A DNA stretch of 64,000 nucleotides from Adiantum capillus-veneris. Its lineage: Eukaryota; Streptophyta; Polypodiopsida; Polypodiales; Pteridaceae. A program made the translations under genes and the position numbers. Under the pieces are notes generated by a model. The model had not been told where the DNA came from and made no database searches. It saw nothing but the letters and a program-made list of their open reading frames with translations. The stretch is from NCBI GenBank assembly GCA_014529385.2, contig CM043944.1:59012268-59076267 (forward strand). The letters are read 5' to 3'. Shown here piece by piece: positions 52,428-63,250 of the stretch (position 1 is the stretch's first letter; each line of letters opens with the position of its first letter).

Positions 52428-55400
52428 TTAAATGGAGGGAGAAATCATCCTTGGTTGTCCAAGAATAAAAGCGATGTCCATTGGTGAGAGGGTTGGCTGA
52501 TGAATAATCATGTGCTCCTTAGGTTCAAGTCCGAGCACTTTTGTGTACACATAGTACATATGTTTGCATGCCAAAAAGGATTTGTTGGTATTCTCTCGCT
52601 TCTGAAAATCCGGACACGTGCATGCTGGACTCTGTTTTATATGAATCTCATAACTATTTTCAGTGAGAACTCGGAAAATTACATGCTCTTGAGACCTTTT
52701 CACTTCATCCAAAAATATAATTGTCATACTATTACATGCTTCCAATTTCTTCATGGCCTCTTTAGAGATTCCATGCCTCCACTTTTTCTTCCTCGAGCTG
52801 CCACCACCTTCTTTGCAGTCGCCAGCAAGAGGTTGTGGATTTACCATTGAATTCTCTGTCCGAAATCCACTCTGATGCAGCGCGGCAAGTTCCTGTGTGG
52901 AGATATCTGTCCCTCTTGCTACTGGCCAAACATTTGGAGCAGGAGGTAAATCTTTGACTTGTCTTTTGATTGATTGGGTATGCAAAATATCATGATTACA
53001 AAACCATAACCTTTGCTCGATTGTTTTACCCTTGAACATTCTTTCGGACCATATACATGGAGCAACAAGACCAATTGAGCGACCATGCAAGATATTGTCA
53101 CAATTTTTTCTCCCTACTGTTCCAAAACATTTTCTTTGACTTTGAATGGGCATTCTCCTGAGGGCCCACTGAGTGCGTGGCACATCACTCTCAAACACAT
53201 TGTTTGTTTTAGATGACAAAGGTGTGGTTGTTTCTTTTTGAGATCCAATATCATCATCACTGTCACTAATTTACAGCGGAATGTTAGAAATACTTGGTCC
53301 TTGGGTATCAAACTTGATTTTTTTTGGTCGACCGCGATGGTTTCGTTGCTTAGATTCCATGACATATTCCGGCCGATGGGAGCTACTTGTTTCTGTTCTG
53401 CCCCTCTTTTTGCGTTGTACTGTTTCTTTGTCTCCATGCAAAATTGGCTGCGCATACATGGGAGTCTCTGCAACAGCCTTGTGTAATAGGTGGGCCACGT
53501 TGGTTGGAGTTGGAGTTTGCTGAGATTCAACTCGAGAAAGCAAGGTCTCCATTGTGGGACCCGTTCCTATATAACGCCCAGTAGTATATCCCAAACGCTT
53601 TGCACATTGAATATATGAGTTTATAACATCTGTTACACATGCATCATACAAGGATATTTTTCCCTTTCCACCTTCACCTGCTAACTAACTGGCATGTACA
53701 CTTTCTGATAAATTAACATTGGGAATTTGTGCCCGCTCCCACGGACTTAGACCACCCTATGAAATGCAAAAACACATGAATTAAAATTTATAAATTTCAT
53801 GTATGAAAAGAATTTTTTCTAAAAATATAGATTGTCATAAAGGTACTTACATCTGTTCCAATTCCTCCCCAGTGTGAAATTCGTTGCTCCCACCATTTAA
53901 ACCATCTGCTCACTCTTGTGATGCTCTCTGTAGATAGATGTTGTCTCCACCACTTTTGAATTGAAAGTGCCTTTTGAGATGCAAGCACAATGGTCTTACA
54001 AGCTCTCCAGTCCTCACACATATCAATGTGTTGATTTGTTAGATGTTGAGGTATCCACTTTTTAGCATATTTGTGGAGACTCTGCTCCCAATGAAATAGG
54101 CATGATCATTCACGTCCCTCCATGATATTATCTGGCCCGCCATTGAAGACTGTTCGAATAGCATTCCAATTTGCACCAGCTTCATCAGACATAAAACCTG
54201 CAAAGTCAGCTGCACCATGTCCGTACTTTTCCATTTTTGAATTAAGGCTCTCCCAAAAAATAACTTGAGTCTTTGCATCCTCCTCTTTAGTTTCACATAT
54301 AGCAATTATTTGTAGTGATCGTATGCTGCAAGATATTCAACATAAACATTTTCACACATCTTCTTTTATTTAATGATAAAAAAATACGAGATATTTAAAT
54401 ACTTAAAGATTACCTTGGATCATAAACTGAGCATGACATTGTTGCCCATCCATCTATTCTATGGGTAAAATCAAAATGTACCCACGCATTTCTCAAGTCA
54501 CCAGTTTCAGTTCTTTTCATCCGATTTACTAGATCAATCCCAGAACCTGGTCCTTTAGTGGACATTTTAAATAGGAAGCACTTGTCATTCTCTTCACCCT
54601 GTCCAGGAAATCTACTCCCATGAAAAAAAGGAAACATGCACTTTTTTTGAAGCAATAAAATATTATCATATCCATCCCCAATAACAACACCTTGACTCTT
54701 TCTCTCCTTTGAAACAATTGAAGAAAACCTACACGATGCATCACAAGAAGGCTAAATTTATAATAGTTAAAAAATTAACAAATTCAAAGAACCAAATTGA
54801 GTTTTCCTACCCTTTGGTTTGAACCAGTGGCATCATTTCTTCCAAAAAATCATTGAATTGTACATCGGATGTAGCTTCAGCTTCCTCACCAATCAAGGAG
54901 TGAAGAACAAGTTGTTGAGCCACCAACATTTGAATTTTTCTTGGGCCACCCTTTTTTATTTTTAGTACTGCACCTACCAGTTTTTGCACTCTTGAAATAG
55001 CGCCCTAGAGGTTCCTGCCTTAACATTATGACAATGTTTACCCACATGTATTGCCAGTCGCGACATTGTACCATCTCTAGGCAAAACATAATAGATTTTG
55101 TAGGGACAAGCAGCAACACAAGTAACAACCTTCTGACAATAATGACAAGTTATTGTTGTATTCTCTTCCATTGCAAGGTAGTCCTTTTTCACCTGTCTGT
55201 CCAAATATCCATGGAAATCTCTACTATTGAATTCTTGTTCCTTAATATAATGAGGACACGTTGAATAATTACATTGCATGAATCCCAAATAGTGGCTTAG
55301 ATAAATTGTGCATGCTATTGCCATGGTTGTTACAGATGAGCGAGTCCACAAGTGACCATCAAAGCGTTGTTCCATCCCTGTCATTCGTTTTGTTTTATCC

Positions 55401-55864
55401 TGAGTCGCAGGTAACTCAAAACACAAATTTCCATCATAATGTTGTGGAAGTTCAGCAACTTGCAAAGGAGCTCCACATAATGTTAACAGATCATTTAACT
55501 TTTTTGCCCCTGGATTTTGTTGAATCCAAATGATGATTGACTGAGTTTTGAGCTGTCCTATATCGTCACCACTACTTTCAAGATGCACAATGCTTAAAAC
55601 ATCTTCAGATATCTCTTTGTCATTTCCTTTCTCATTGTCAGATACCTGTATAAATGTGTCTGAATGAAGCATCTCAAACAAGCTCGAAAAAGAACCGTCT
55701 ATTAAGAAATGTTGATGACCTTCTATATCCCATTGTGGTTGCAGCAAGACTTTTGTTAGGCCACAATCACTTTCAATAAGAGCAGATAGTGACTGAAAAT
55801 GGCAAGATGGAGGCAGCAAACTCTGCAAATAGTAAGCACTAAGCAACAATGAGTTTCCCTTCAA
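52428..55864 (-). pseudogene. Mutator-like (MULE) transposase gene, multi-exon, with nonsense codons
   Basis: Exons on the minus strand are 55,864-54,811, 54,728-54,414, 54,325-53,851 and 53,756-52,428, with three GT-AG introns of 82, 88 and 94 nt that keep frame. The N-terminal part has a C/H-rich region (TCHYCQKVVTCVAACPYKIY; HVGKHCH), like the WRKY/GCM1-type fingers found in MULE transposases. A DDE-type core follows: HFDFTHRIDGWATMSCSVYD, SDEAGANWNAIRTVF and CLFHWEQSLHKYAKK. The last exon has RGRPKK (AT-hook-like) and a SWIM zinc finger (ACTCPDFQ...FLACKHMYYV). Lesions are a one-base shift near 54,985, TGA at 54,106-54,108, TAG at 53,685-53,687 and TAA at 53,271-53,273. No terminal inverted repeats were found. 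It is divergent to the gene at 58.5 kb. Confidence 0.8.
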
Positions 55865-55983
55865 CTGAATGTCGCGGTTGACTATCTGACCACCAACCTT
55901 TCAAGTTATTGTTACTTTCATGTTGGACATATTCTCTCAAGCAACAGCTTACAGGGTGGAGATGTGAGAAAACTGTGGTGGAT
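55865..55983. other. 5' flank of the MULE pseudogene
   Basis: Contains an upstream reading extension without ATG; no promoter element recognised. Confidence 0.3.
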
Positions 55984-56082
55984 TAAGTGAAGGTGGTGAA
56001 GGTTAATGAAAGTTCAAGATAAAGTGAAGGTTAATGAAACTGGTGAAAGTTAATGAAAGATGTGAAGGTTAATGAAAGTGAA
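55984..56082 (+). repeat. short tandem repeats of GTGAAGGTTAATGAAA
   Basis: Four to five imperfect copies of GTGAAGGTTAATGAAA spaced about 17-30 bp apart, just upstream (in its orientation) of the MULE gene start. Confidence 0.8.
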
Positions 56083-56292
56083 AGATTGGTAGGTAGACGA
56101 AAAGACAGTTGCATAAGATCTTGTGACGGCTCAAAGAATAATGAAAATCATAATTGAAGAAGTGCATTTAATATATGACGGTTCTGAATGTATGTGCAGT
56201 GGAATATGTCATCAAATTTGAGGGGCCATTTAATTTATAAATGGTGGTTCAAGGACTGCATTTAATGCAGTCTAATAGTGTCTTCATCTTTT

Positions 56293-56369
<77 letters not shown>

Positions 56370-57075
56370 TCCATCTTGCCATTTTATATATATGTGTGTG
56401 TGTTTTTGGTAGTGTGTATATAATTATTTTAGTTAATTTATATAGATTACTGTGCGTGTGTATAAATGATTTTGTGTGTGTGTGTAAACAACGTAGCATT
56501 TTATTAAGTTAAGTGTATGTGCACATAGTTTAAGTTAAGATATTTTTAAGTTGAGTGTATGTGCATTTTTTTAAGTTAAGATTATTAAGTTGAGTGTATG
56601 TGCACATAAGATATTTAACTGTGCACATAGTTTTTACATTTTGTGTGTGTGTGTGTGTGTGTGCATGACTTAACTTTAAGAATGCTACGTTTTTTATACA
56701 CACAAACACATACAATCATTTTTTTAAATATATGGTTGTGTGTGTGTGTGTGTGTGTGTAAAAAACATAGTATTTTTTTAGTAAAACTATATATATGAAT
56801 CCATTTTGTGTATATCTTTGTGTGTGTATATACATATATATATATAAATGAATGTGTGTGTGTGAGTGTTTATACCACAATATCATTTTTGTAATATATG
56901 GTGTGTGTGTGAAAAAGTAGTAGTTGAGATGAAAGTGGAGTGAAGTTTAAATGGAGTTTTAATTGAGATTGAAGTGGAGTGAAGTGAAAATGAAGTTTTT
57001 CTGTGAAGAAGGAGATGAAAGTGGAGTGAAGAGAAAGTAAAGTTTTGCTGTGAAGAAGAAGGAGTAAGAGAAGAC
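56083..57075. other. GT- and AT-rich intergenic sequence
   Basis: Many short GT arrays, a (GT)n(AT)n array at about 56,297-56,366, and repeated phrases such as TTAAGTTGAGTGTATGTGCA at about 56,508-56,610. Also short repeated phrases GTGGAGTGAAGT at 56,935-57,030. No coding sequence. Confidence 0.7.
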
Positions 57076-57111
57076 AAGGTACTGTGTGTGTGTGTGTGTA
57101 GATTTTCTACT

Positions 57112-57156
<45 letters not shown>

Positions 57157-57158
<2 letters not shown>

Positions 57159-57314
57159 TTACCTGCGCACGCTCGCCCGATCCACCGGAGGAGGTCCAAT
57201 GGAGCTCCAATAGGAGCTCCATTGGGCCTCCTCCATGCCTTGAAAGGCATGGAGGAGCTCCAATGGAGCTTCCATTGGACCTCCTCCGGTGGATCGGGCG
57301 AGCGTGTCCAGGTA

Positions 57315-57317
<3 letters not shown>
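57157..57317. repeat. long GC-rich foldback (inverted repeat) flanked by (GT)n and (CA)n
   Basis: The left arm starts GCTTACCTGCGCACGCTCGC and runs through CCGATCCACCGGAGGAGGTC to ATGCCTT (57,241). The right arm mirrors it from AAGGCAT (57,244) to GAGCGTGTCCAGGTAAGC (57,317), with an 11-nt extra segment in the left arm. The left arm itself contains a nested perfect palindrome (CCAATGGAGCTCC/GGAGCTCCATTGG). A GT array (57,112-57,156) and a CA array (57,318-57,371) continue the complementarity outwards. A transcript would form a very stable hairpin. Confidence 0.93.
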
Positions 57318-57359
<42 letters not shown>

Positions 57360-57479
57360 ACACACACAATGATACACACACATCAAAACACTTGCACACA
57401 TAGCACGAACACACACACAGTCATGTATAAGCACACACATTACACTTGGATACACACACATACATACATACATACATAC

Positions 57480-58320
57480 ATACACCCACATATATAAACA
57501 CTTGCATTCACAACATCAACACACTTGCATACATACACACATACACATATAAACACTTGCATTCACAACATCAACACACTTGCATACATAGCACAAACAC
57601 ACACACAATAATGCATACAGACACACACATATTACACTTACATTCACACACACACACACACAATCATGCATACATCCACACACACACACACACACACACA
57701 CACATAAACACTTGCATTCACACACATCAACACACTTGCATACACACATATTAAACACACTTAGAGTAACAATTACAATGATGTAAGAACAGGTCGTTGT
57801 AGAGAAGAGGTATACAATTGTCAAAGTGGATTTGTATTTTTCCTTGCCATGAGCAAGTTGAGGATGGTTTTTTTTGTTATTTGCATTTTACGCCATTATG
57901 CTACCGAAATTTAGAATTTTATATTTGTATTGTCAAGCATATACACACATACACATATATAAACACTTTTATTCACAACATCAACACACTTGTATACACA
58001 CACATATTACACTTACATTCACACACACATAATCATGCACACATCCACTTGCATACACACACATACATACATACATACACCCACATATATAAACACTTGC
58101 ATTCACAACATCAACACACTTGCATACATACACACATACACATATATAAACACTTGCATTCACAACATCAACACACTTGCATACATAGCACAAACACATA
58201 CACAATCATGCATAAAGACACACACATATTACACTTACATTCACACACACAATCATGCATACATCCACACACACACACATATAAACACTTGCATTCACAC
58301 ACTTGCATACACACTTACAG
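57480..58320 (+). repeat. minisatellite, about 50-bp unit, mixed with CA microsatellites
   Basis: A phrase TATAAACACTTGCATTCACA followed by ACATCAACACACTTGCATAC recurs at about 57,493, 57,546, 57,703, 57,957, 58,087, 58,144 and 58,280. It is interspersed with ACACAC and TACATACA runs. It is split by the first copy of the 171-bp upstream duplication. Confidence 0.88.
57765..57935 (+). repeat. upstream duplication, copy 1, with motif M1
   Basis: Runs from AGTAACAATTACAATGATGT to ATATTTGTATTGTCA and is nearly identical to 58,319-58,490. It contains CGCCATTATGCTACCGAAAT (motif M1, 57,890-57,912). Confidence 0.93.
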
Positions 58321-58490
58321 TAACAATTACAATGATGTAAGAACAGGTCGTTGTAGAGAAGAGGTATACAAATGTCAAAGTGGATTTGTATTTTTCCTTG
58401 CCATGAGCAAGTTGAGAATGGTTTTTTTTTTTAGTTTGCATTTTATGCCGTTATGCTGCCAAAATTTAGAATTTTATATTTGTATTGTCA
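58319..58490 (+). promoter_or_regulatory. upstream duplication, copy 2, probable promoter/leader of the ParB-methyltransferase gene
   Basis: Second copy of 57,765-57,935; it ends 38 bp before the ATG at 58,529. It carries motif M2 (TGCCGTTATGCTGCCAAAAT). Placement suggests 5' untranslated or promoter sequence (inference). No TATA box was identified. Confidence 0.5.
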
Positions 58491-58528
58491 TTGTTAAGAA
58501 GATTTTTGTTGTTTGTGGTTAATAGATT

Positions 58529-61500
58529 ATGGCTCGTACACCATCTAAACGTGGCAGGACATGTATCTCTCAAAGTAAGTTCAAATACATTAAGCTATTT
58601 GTTTTCTTTTCTTTTGTCTCATCATACTCACTAAACTATTTGTGTTCTTATTGTTTTTTGCTTGTAGGAGTAGGATACACATTAAGGTCTGGCACTACAG
58701 GGCATAGGGCCAATGCACGATCTTCCATTGCTTCTTCCAATGTCCATCGAAAGGAGGATATTTTGGGTGATGTGCATGAAGAAGAGGATATATTGAGTGA
58801 TGTGTATGAAGAAGAGGTGTTCATAGATATTCATGCTACACAAGGTGAATTGGTGGCTCACAGCGTGTCTGAAGCAACAACAATTGTTGCTAAACCTCCC
58901 GATCATCCAACAGTATTTGGAAAGGATGTTCATGGTCGAATATTAGAGGAGATTGTAGAGGGTTTTATTGTAAAGAGAGGTGGGGAACCTCCTCGAATTC
59001 CTCTTTGTAGATTGATGGAAAATGAAGTCATTAGAGCGGTGGGTCCAGGCACTGAGGGCTTGGTGAAAAGGTTTGAGATGTCTGGATACAGTGTGCTTGG
59101 AGCTCCATTTCTTGTGTCATTTAAGAAGCCAAGCCATGATCAACATTATGTTTCCGACTTAGACAAAGATGAATGGGGGCCTATTTGGCGAGAAATAAGC
59201 GATGATTTTGATGATTCCCTTCCCCTTGAGTGGGAAGACTTAAGGGGAAAAAAATTTATCGTTTGGGATGGTAATCACCGTTTGAAAACTTGGATGCGCT
59301 TAATAAAAACACGTAAGTGATTTCTTTTTTGTTTAATGTAAAGTTGACTTGTATTACTCTATGCTTTCTAATTTTCTTTTTTGTTGCTGTAGAATTTTCA
59401 ATGATAAAGTGGAGACATTGTTCTGTGAAATGTCAATTTGTCTTTGTTGATAGAAGTGCAGAGGGGGAGCTTATGCTAGCTTTGCGCTCTCAAAATGAGT
59501 AAGCACATTTGTTGTTTTGAATGTTATTGCTATTACTTTATCGATGTCATTCTACTGCCATTTAATTTAAGATATTGTGGTTTAGGATTGGTAGAACCAC
59601 TGTGAGAACAAATTTTGGGCAGGAGATCTTCTTGTTCCAAAAACTGGCTGTGGCAAGCAAAGATTCTTTAATGAAAGATTTTCACCAAGATTGGATTCGA
59701 TGGATAGAGGTAGAGCTTGCTTGTGAGAAGAAGGCATCTAAAGGGAGTTGGTACAACGCTCCTGCTCTTTTATTAGCAATGCTCATATGGAAGGTATATT
59801 TTTTTGCCTTAAAGTACACTTTTTATGTAATTTCTAAATCTTGACATTATTTTGTAAAATCTTACTTTTTTTTTTCATTTGCTCTACAAAAGGAAGACTT
59901 TGACTTGTCTCTTATCAAAGAGATGCAAGAGATCAATGATCCCTCGATTTCACTGCTAGAAAAGGAAATGGTTGCTCGAGGAAGAGTAGAAAAAATATTC
60001 GAAGAAAGAGTTTATAAGGTAAACACTTTCTCTTCTCCCCGTTTATGTTTGAATTTCTATAAAATTGTAAGTTGACATGTCATTTGAATTTGATATATTT
60101 GATTGAAAAATTGATTTGATTTGATCTCGTGCTAATGTAACATAGATGTTGGCCATTGCCAACCCTGCCAATGGCCAAGGGTTCTTCTCTTTATTATTTA
60201 ACTTCAATTGGATAAGAGAAAAGGATCAAGTGGTCCTTACAAGAGACAAAGTCCACTCTTTGGCAACTTCTAAAATATCACCAGAGAGGTAATAATTTTT
60301 GGATAAAAAATACACATGAAATCATCAAATGAATCAATGCATTTATGGTTTGTTTATTGTTTGCTCTATAGGAAAAAGGAAATATTGCACTCTTTGATGC
60401 ATTGCCGTGTAGATGATGTTACTTCTAAGCGTTATATTAGTGCAATGAAATTTAGAATGTACTTGCGTAAAGAGTGGTATTGGGGAAGTATCTTGAAGCA
60501 ATGCTTGAGGATCAAAGGGAAAATGATTGAAGAAATGCCAAAGGGCTTTGAAGCATGGTTTCATCACCAATTGAGGGACCACATTGATAAAGCTTTTGTG
60601 GATCTTTGGAGTAAGCTCAACACAAAAGAGTCGGATGAAAAAATTCCAGAGCTTATGGAATCTTCAAGGAGAGTATTATTCAGGTAATACAATTGATATC
60701 TTTATGGTTGTTATTCTATTTTTTACTTAGAGCTTGTATAATAAATAAGTCACTTAGGAAAGGAGTTCAAATAAAGTTAACTGCATTTTATGTAGATGGC
60801 TAATTCAGCTTTACGATCAAACTTTGTTGGAGAAGTTGCCAATTGCTGTTGAAAGTTGGAGGGACCTCTCTTGTGAGGAGTGTATGTATCCACTATGGAT
60901 GAGAGATTATGGTTTGATTGCTTGGGAAATTGAGTATTGCCCTTGGTGGCTAGATTACACTCGAGGCACCTACCCACGTGATGAAGGGAACTTATATAAA
61001 GGTTATTTTTGGCATTTATAAAAACTACAAAATTGTTAAAGTGCTCATACTATTTAGATTATGTTTGTGAGAAATATATTTTTGTTTTCTTTAGAGCACG
61101 TTCTTGAAAGAAATGAAAATGGTATTGAGGAGATTGGCTCAGCTTCCAAGAAAGCCACCTCTTCGAAAAGAGTAAACAATAGTACAATCTCCTCTATAAA
61201 GAAACAATTGGATTTTGTTAGATCCAAGAAGCCCAAGAAGTCTCCCAAAAAGAACCAAAAAGGTGCTCAAGGCTCCACATGTAAATTTGCTTGTATAGAT
61301 ATCTAGCTGTCACTTTCTTTCTACTCAACAATTCTTGATGAAATATTTTATTTTCTGATTATGTAGTGCCTTCCATAGATTGTGATGTGAACGTTATTGG
61401 GAACATGCTAGATGTTTACAAAATTTCTCTCGATGATGAGAAATGGTAAACACATGTGAAAAGAAAGACTAACTATGTGTGGTGTGTGTTGTGAATGTTT

Positions 61501-62545
61501 GAAATACATTTATTTGATCGTATGCAGGATCTTGGATTTTCTTCATTCAGCCCATGTTGATGGGGAAAAGAGCAATGAAGTGGCCTCTCTTTTGTTTGCG
61601 GATTTTTCAACAAACTTTAAAGTTGAAAATTTTTCAGAGAACGAGGTATGCATCCTTCAAAACCACAATGGACAGTCTATGATAGTTTTGGAACTTTAAT
61701 TAAATTAACAATGCGTATTATGCAGGTCCCTCCATGGAATCAATTCTCTCGAAAATTAAGTAAGAAAGTGGCCGTAATAGCTTCAAAGTATGTTGCAGAC
61801 AATGGGTGGTACATTACCCTAAGCTCCACTAATCACTTTGGCATTGTGTCTAGCCATGCCATCGAGATGGGATTCAAAATGATGCACACCATCCTTATTT
61901 TGATCCTCCATGGTTATGTGCGAAAGACCATTGAGATTGAGAGAGTAAGTAAATTTATTTGTTGATTGAAAAGCATGCTTGTAGTTTTCTTCAATTAGAT
62001 CACATTCTAGTTGTAATTTGTAGGTGGAAACACTATTGCTAGGATTGTTTTATCGTAAGGGTCAACGTCCTATCTACGATCGACGAGATGGAGAGAGCGT
62101 GGACAACAACTCTTTCGATGCCAAGTCCGGAATACTGGTGGAGCGCGTCGACGGAGAGTACATTGGAGGACACGATCTTAGAGGTGCCGCCGAGCGTAGC
62201 CTTGACTTCTTTCGGTAAGAATATATGCTTCCTACTATGCGTTATTGGACTATGTTACATAAAGTAAAAATACGCATATTTTTTGCTTTTTTTAGCTGGC
62301 TTGTGCGGACATTTACTGCGGAGCACACCTACATTGTTGATATGTTTTCTGGATGTGGCGGCTCGGGCAATGTTTGCGTTGAGTTGTCTAGACATTGTCT
62401 CTGCATAGATAGTGATCAAGAGGTCTTCCATCAACATCTTTCACGCTTCAAGGCTCCATGTGTACGTGCTATTTCAGCAGTTGATGCAGATAGCGATGAG
62501 GAGACTGATTGGCAACAATATGAGCCCGGATCACATTGCCCTTGA
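58529..62545 (+). CDS. ParB-like domain / DNA amino-methyltransferase-like fusion protein, 14 exons, uninterrupted
   Basis: Exons: 58,529-58,574; 58,668-59,312; 59,393-59,498; 59,586-59,793; 59,893-60,018; 60,146-60,288; 60,372-60,683; 60,796-61,001; 61,095-61,280; 61,367-61,445; 61,528-61,645; 61,726-61,944; 62,024-62,214; 62,296-62,545. All introns are GT-AG, 79-127 nt, and the phases agree, giving 944 residues and no stop. Residues 126-265 look ParB/sulfiredoxin-like (IPLCRLMENE; VWDGNHRLKTW at 215-224). Residues 600-659 are a lysine-rich linker (SKKPKKSPKK), possibly nuclear-localising. Residues 660-944 resemble beta-class N4/N6-amino methyltransferases: a degenerate motif IV region (LLFADFSTNF, then VPPW at 726-729) and an S-adenosylmethionine-binding motif I (DMFSGCGGSG, 877-886; LCIDSD, 897-902). 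ParB-methylase fusions are known in bacteria and phages. The middle (266-600) is not recognised. The first exon is the least certain part. Confidence 0.8.
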
Positions 62546-62784
62546 TTGACATCAACATTGGTATTATCTATCATTTTTTCTAGTTTGTGATTTTTATGGA
62601 ATGACGTGTGACCATGGAGTTTGGGTGCCACTTTTTTGGTATTACTGAAGACATGTTGTTGGTGTTGATCGTCCTTATCAATTCAACCATGATTTCATAT
62701 TTATTATACTAGATAGAAGTTTGTTGAGAGCTTTGGATTTACCAAAGTAATATACCAACATATGCTTTTTTGCTTATGTAATTT
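62546..62784. other. 3' flank of the ParB-methyltransferase gene
   Basis: Probable 3' untranslated region; AT-rich. No clear polyadenylation signal was selected. Confidence 0.4.
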
Positions 62785-63250
62785 CTTCTTCCCATGAGCA
62801 TTCACTGCTGCACGGAAGCAAGTATGGAATGGGAATTTTTTTAGTTTGAATTTTCATACCGTTATGCTACCGAAATTTTGATTGCTTATCAATATCATCA
62901 TGCTTTTTGTTCATGTTTGAAAACATAATCATGATTTCACGTATACAGAAAAGTTAGTCAAGCTTCACGGAAGCAAGTATGGAATGGAAAAAAATTTTGT
63001 TTGTATTTTCGCGCCGTTATGCTGTCGAAATTTTGATTGCTTGTGAATATAATCATGCTTTTTGTTCATGTTTAGAAACATAATCATGGTTTCATGTATA
63101 CACAAAAGTTAGGCAAGCTTCACGGAAGCAAGTATAGAATAGGAAAGCTTAACAAAAGTTAGGCAAGCTTTCACAGAAGCAAGTATGGAATGGCTTTATT
63201 TTTATTTTTCACGTTGTTATGCTGTCAAAATTTCATTTGCTTGTCAGTAT
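62785..63250 (+). repeat. downstream repeat cluster with motifs M3-M5
   Basis: Three imperfect units each contain CACGGAAGCAAGTATGGAAT or CACAGAAGCAAGTATGGAAT, then a T-rich stretch and a version of GCCGTTATGCTGCCGAAATT. M3 is at 62,846-62,878, M4 at 63,001-63,034 and M5 at 63,202-63,233. Units 1 and 2 also share AATCATGCTTTTTGTTCATG. The same core occurs twice upstream of the gene (M1, M2), in the same orientation. Confidence 0.9.

Noticed and set aside
52500-52850. Plus-strand frames inside the MULE gene (also 53,238-53,584 and 55,028-55,533)
   Set aside because: Antisense shadows of the transposase exons.
57446-58340. Histidine/threonine-rich frames such as HTHTHT and NTCIHNINT repeats
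   Set aside because: Direct products of CA microsatellites and the 50-bp minisatellite; no start context or conservation.
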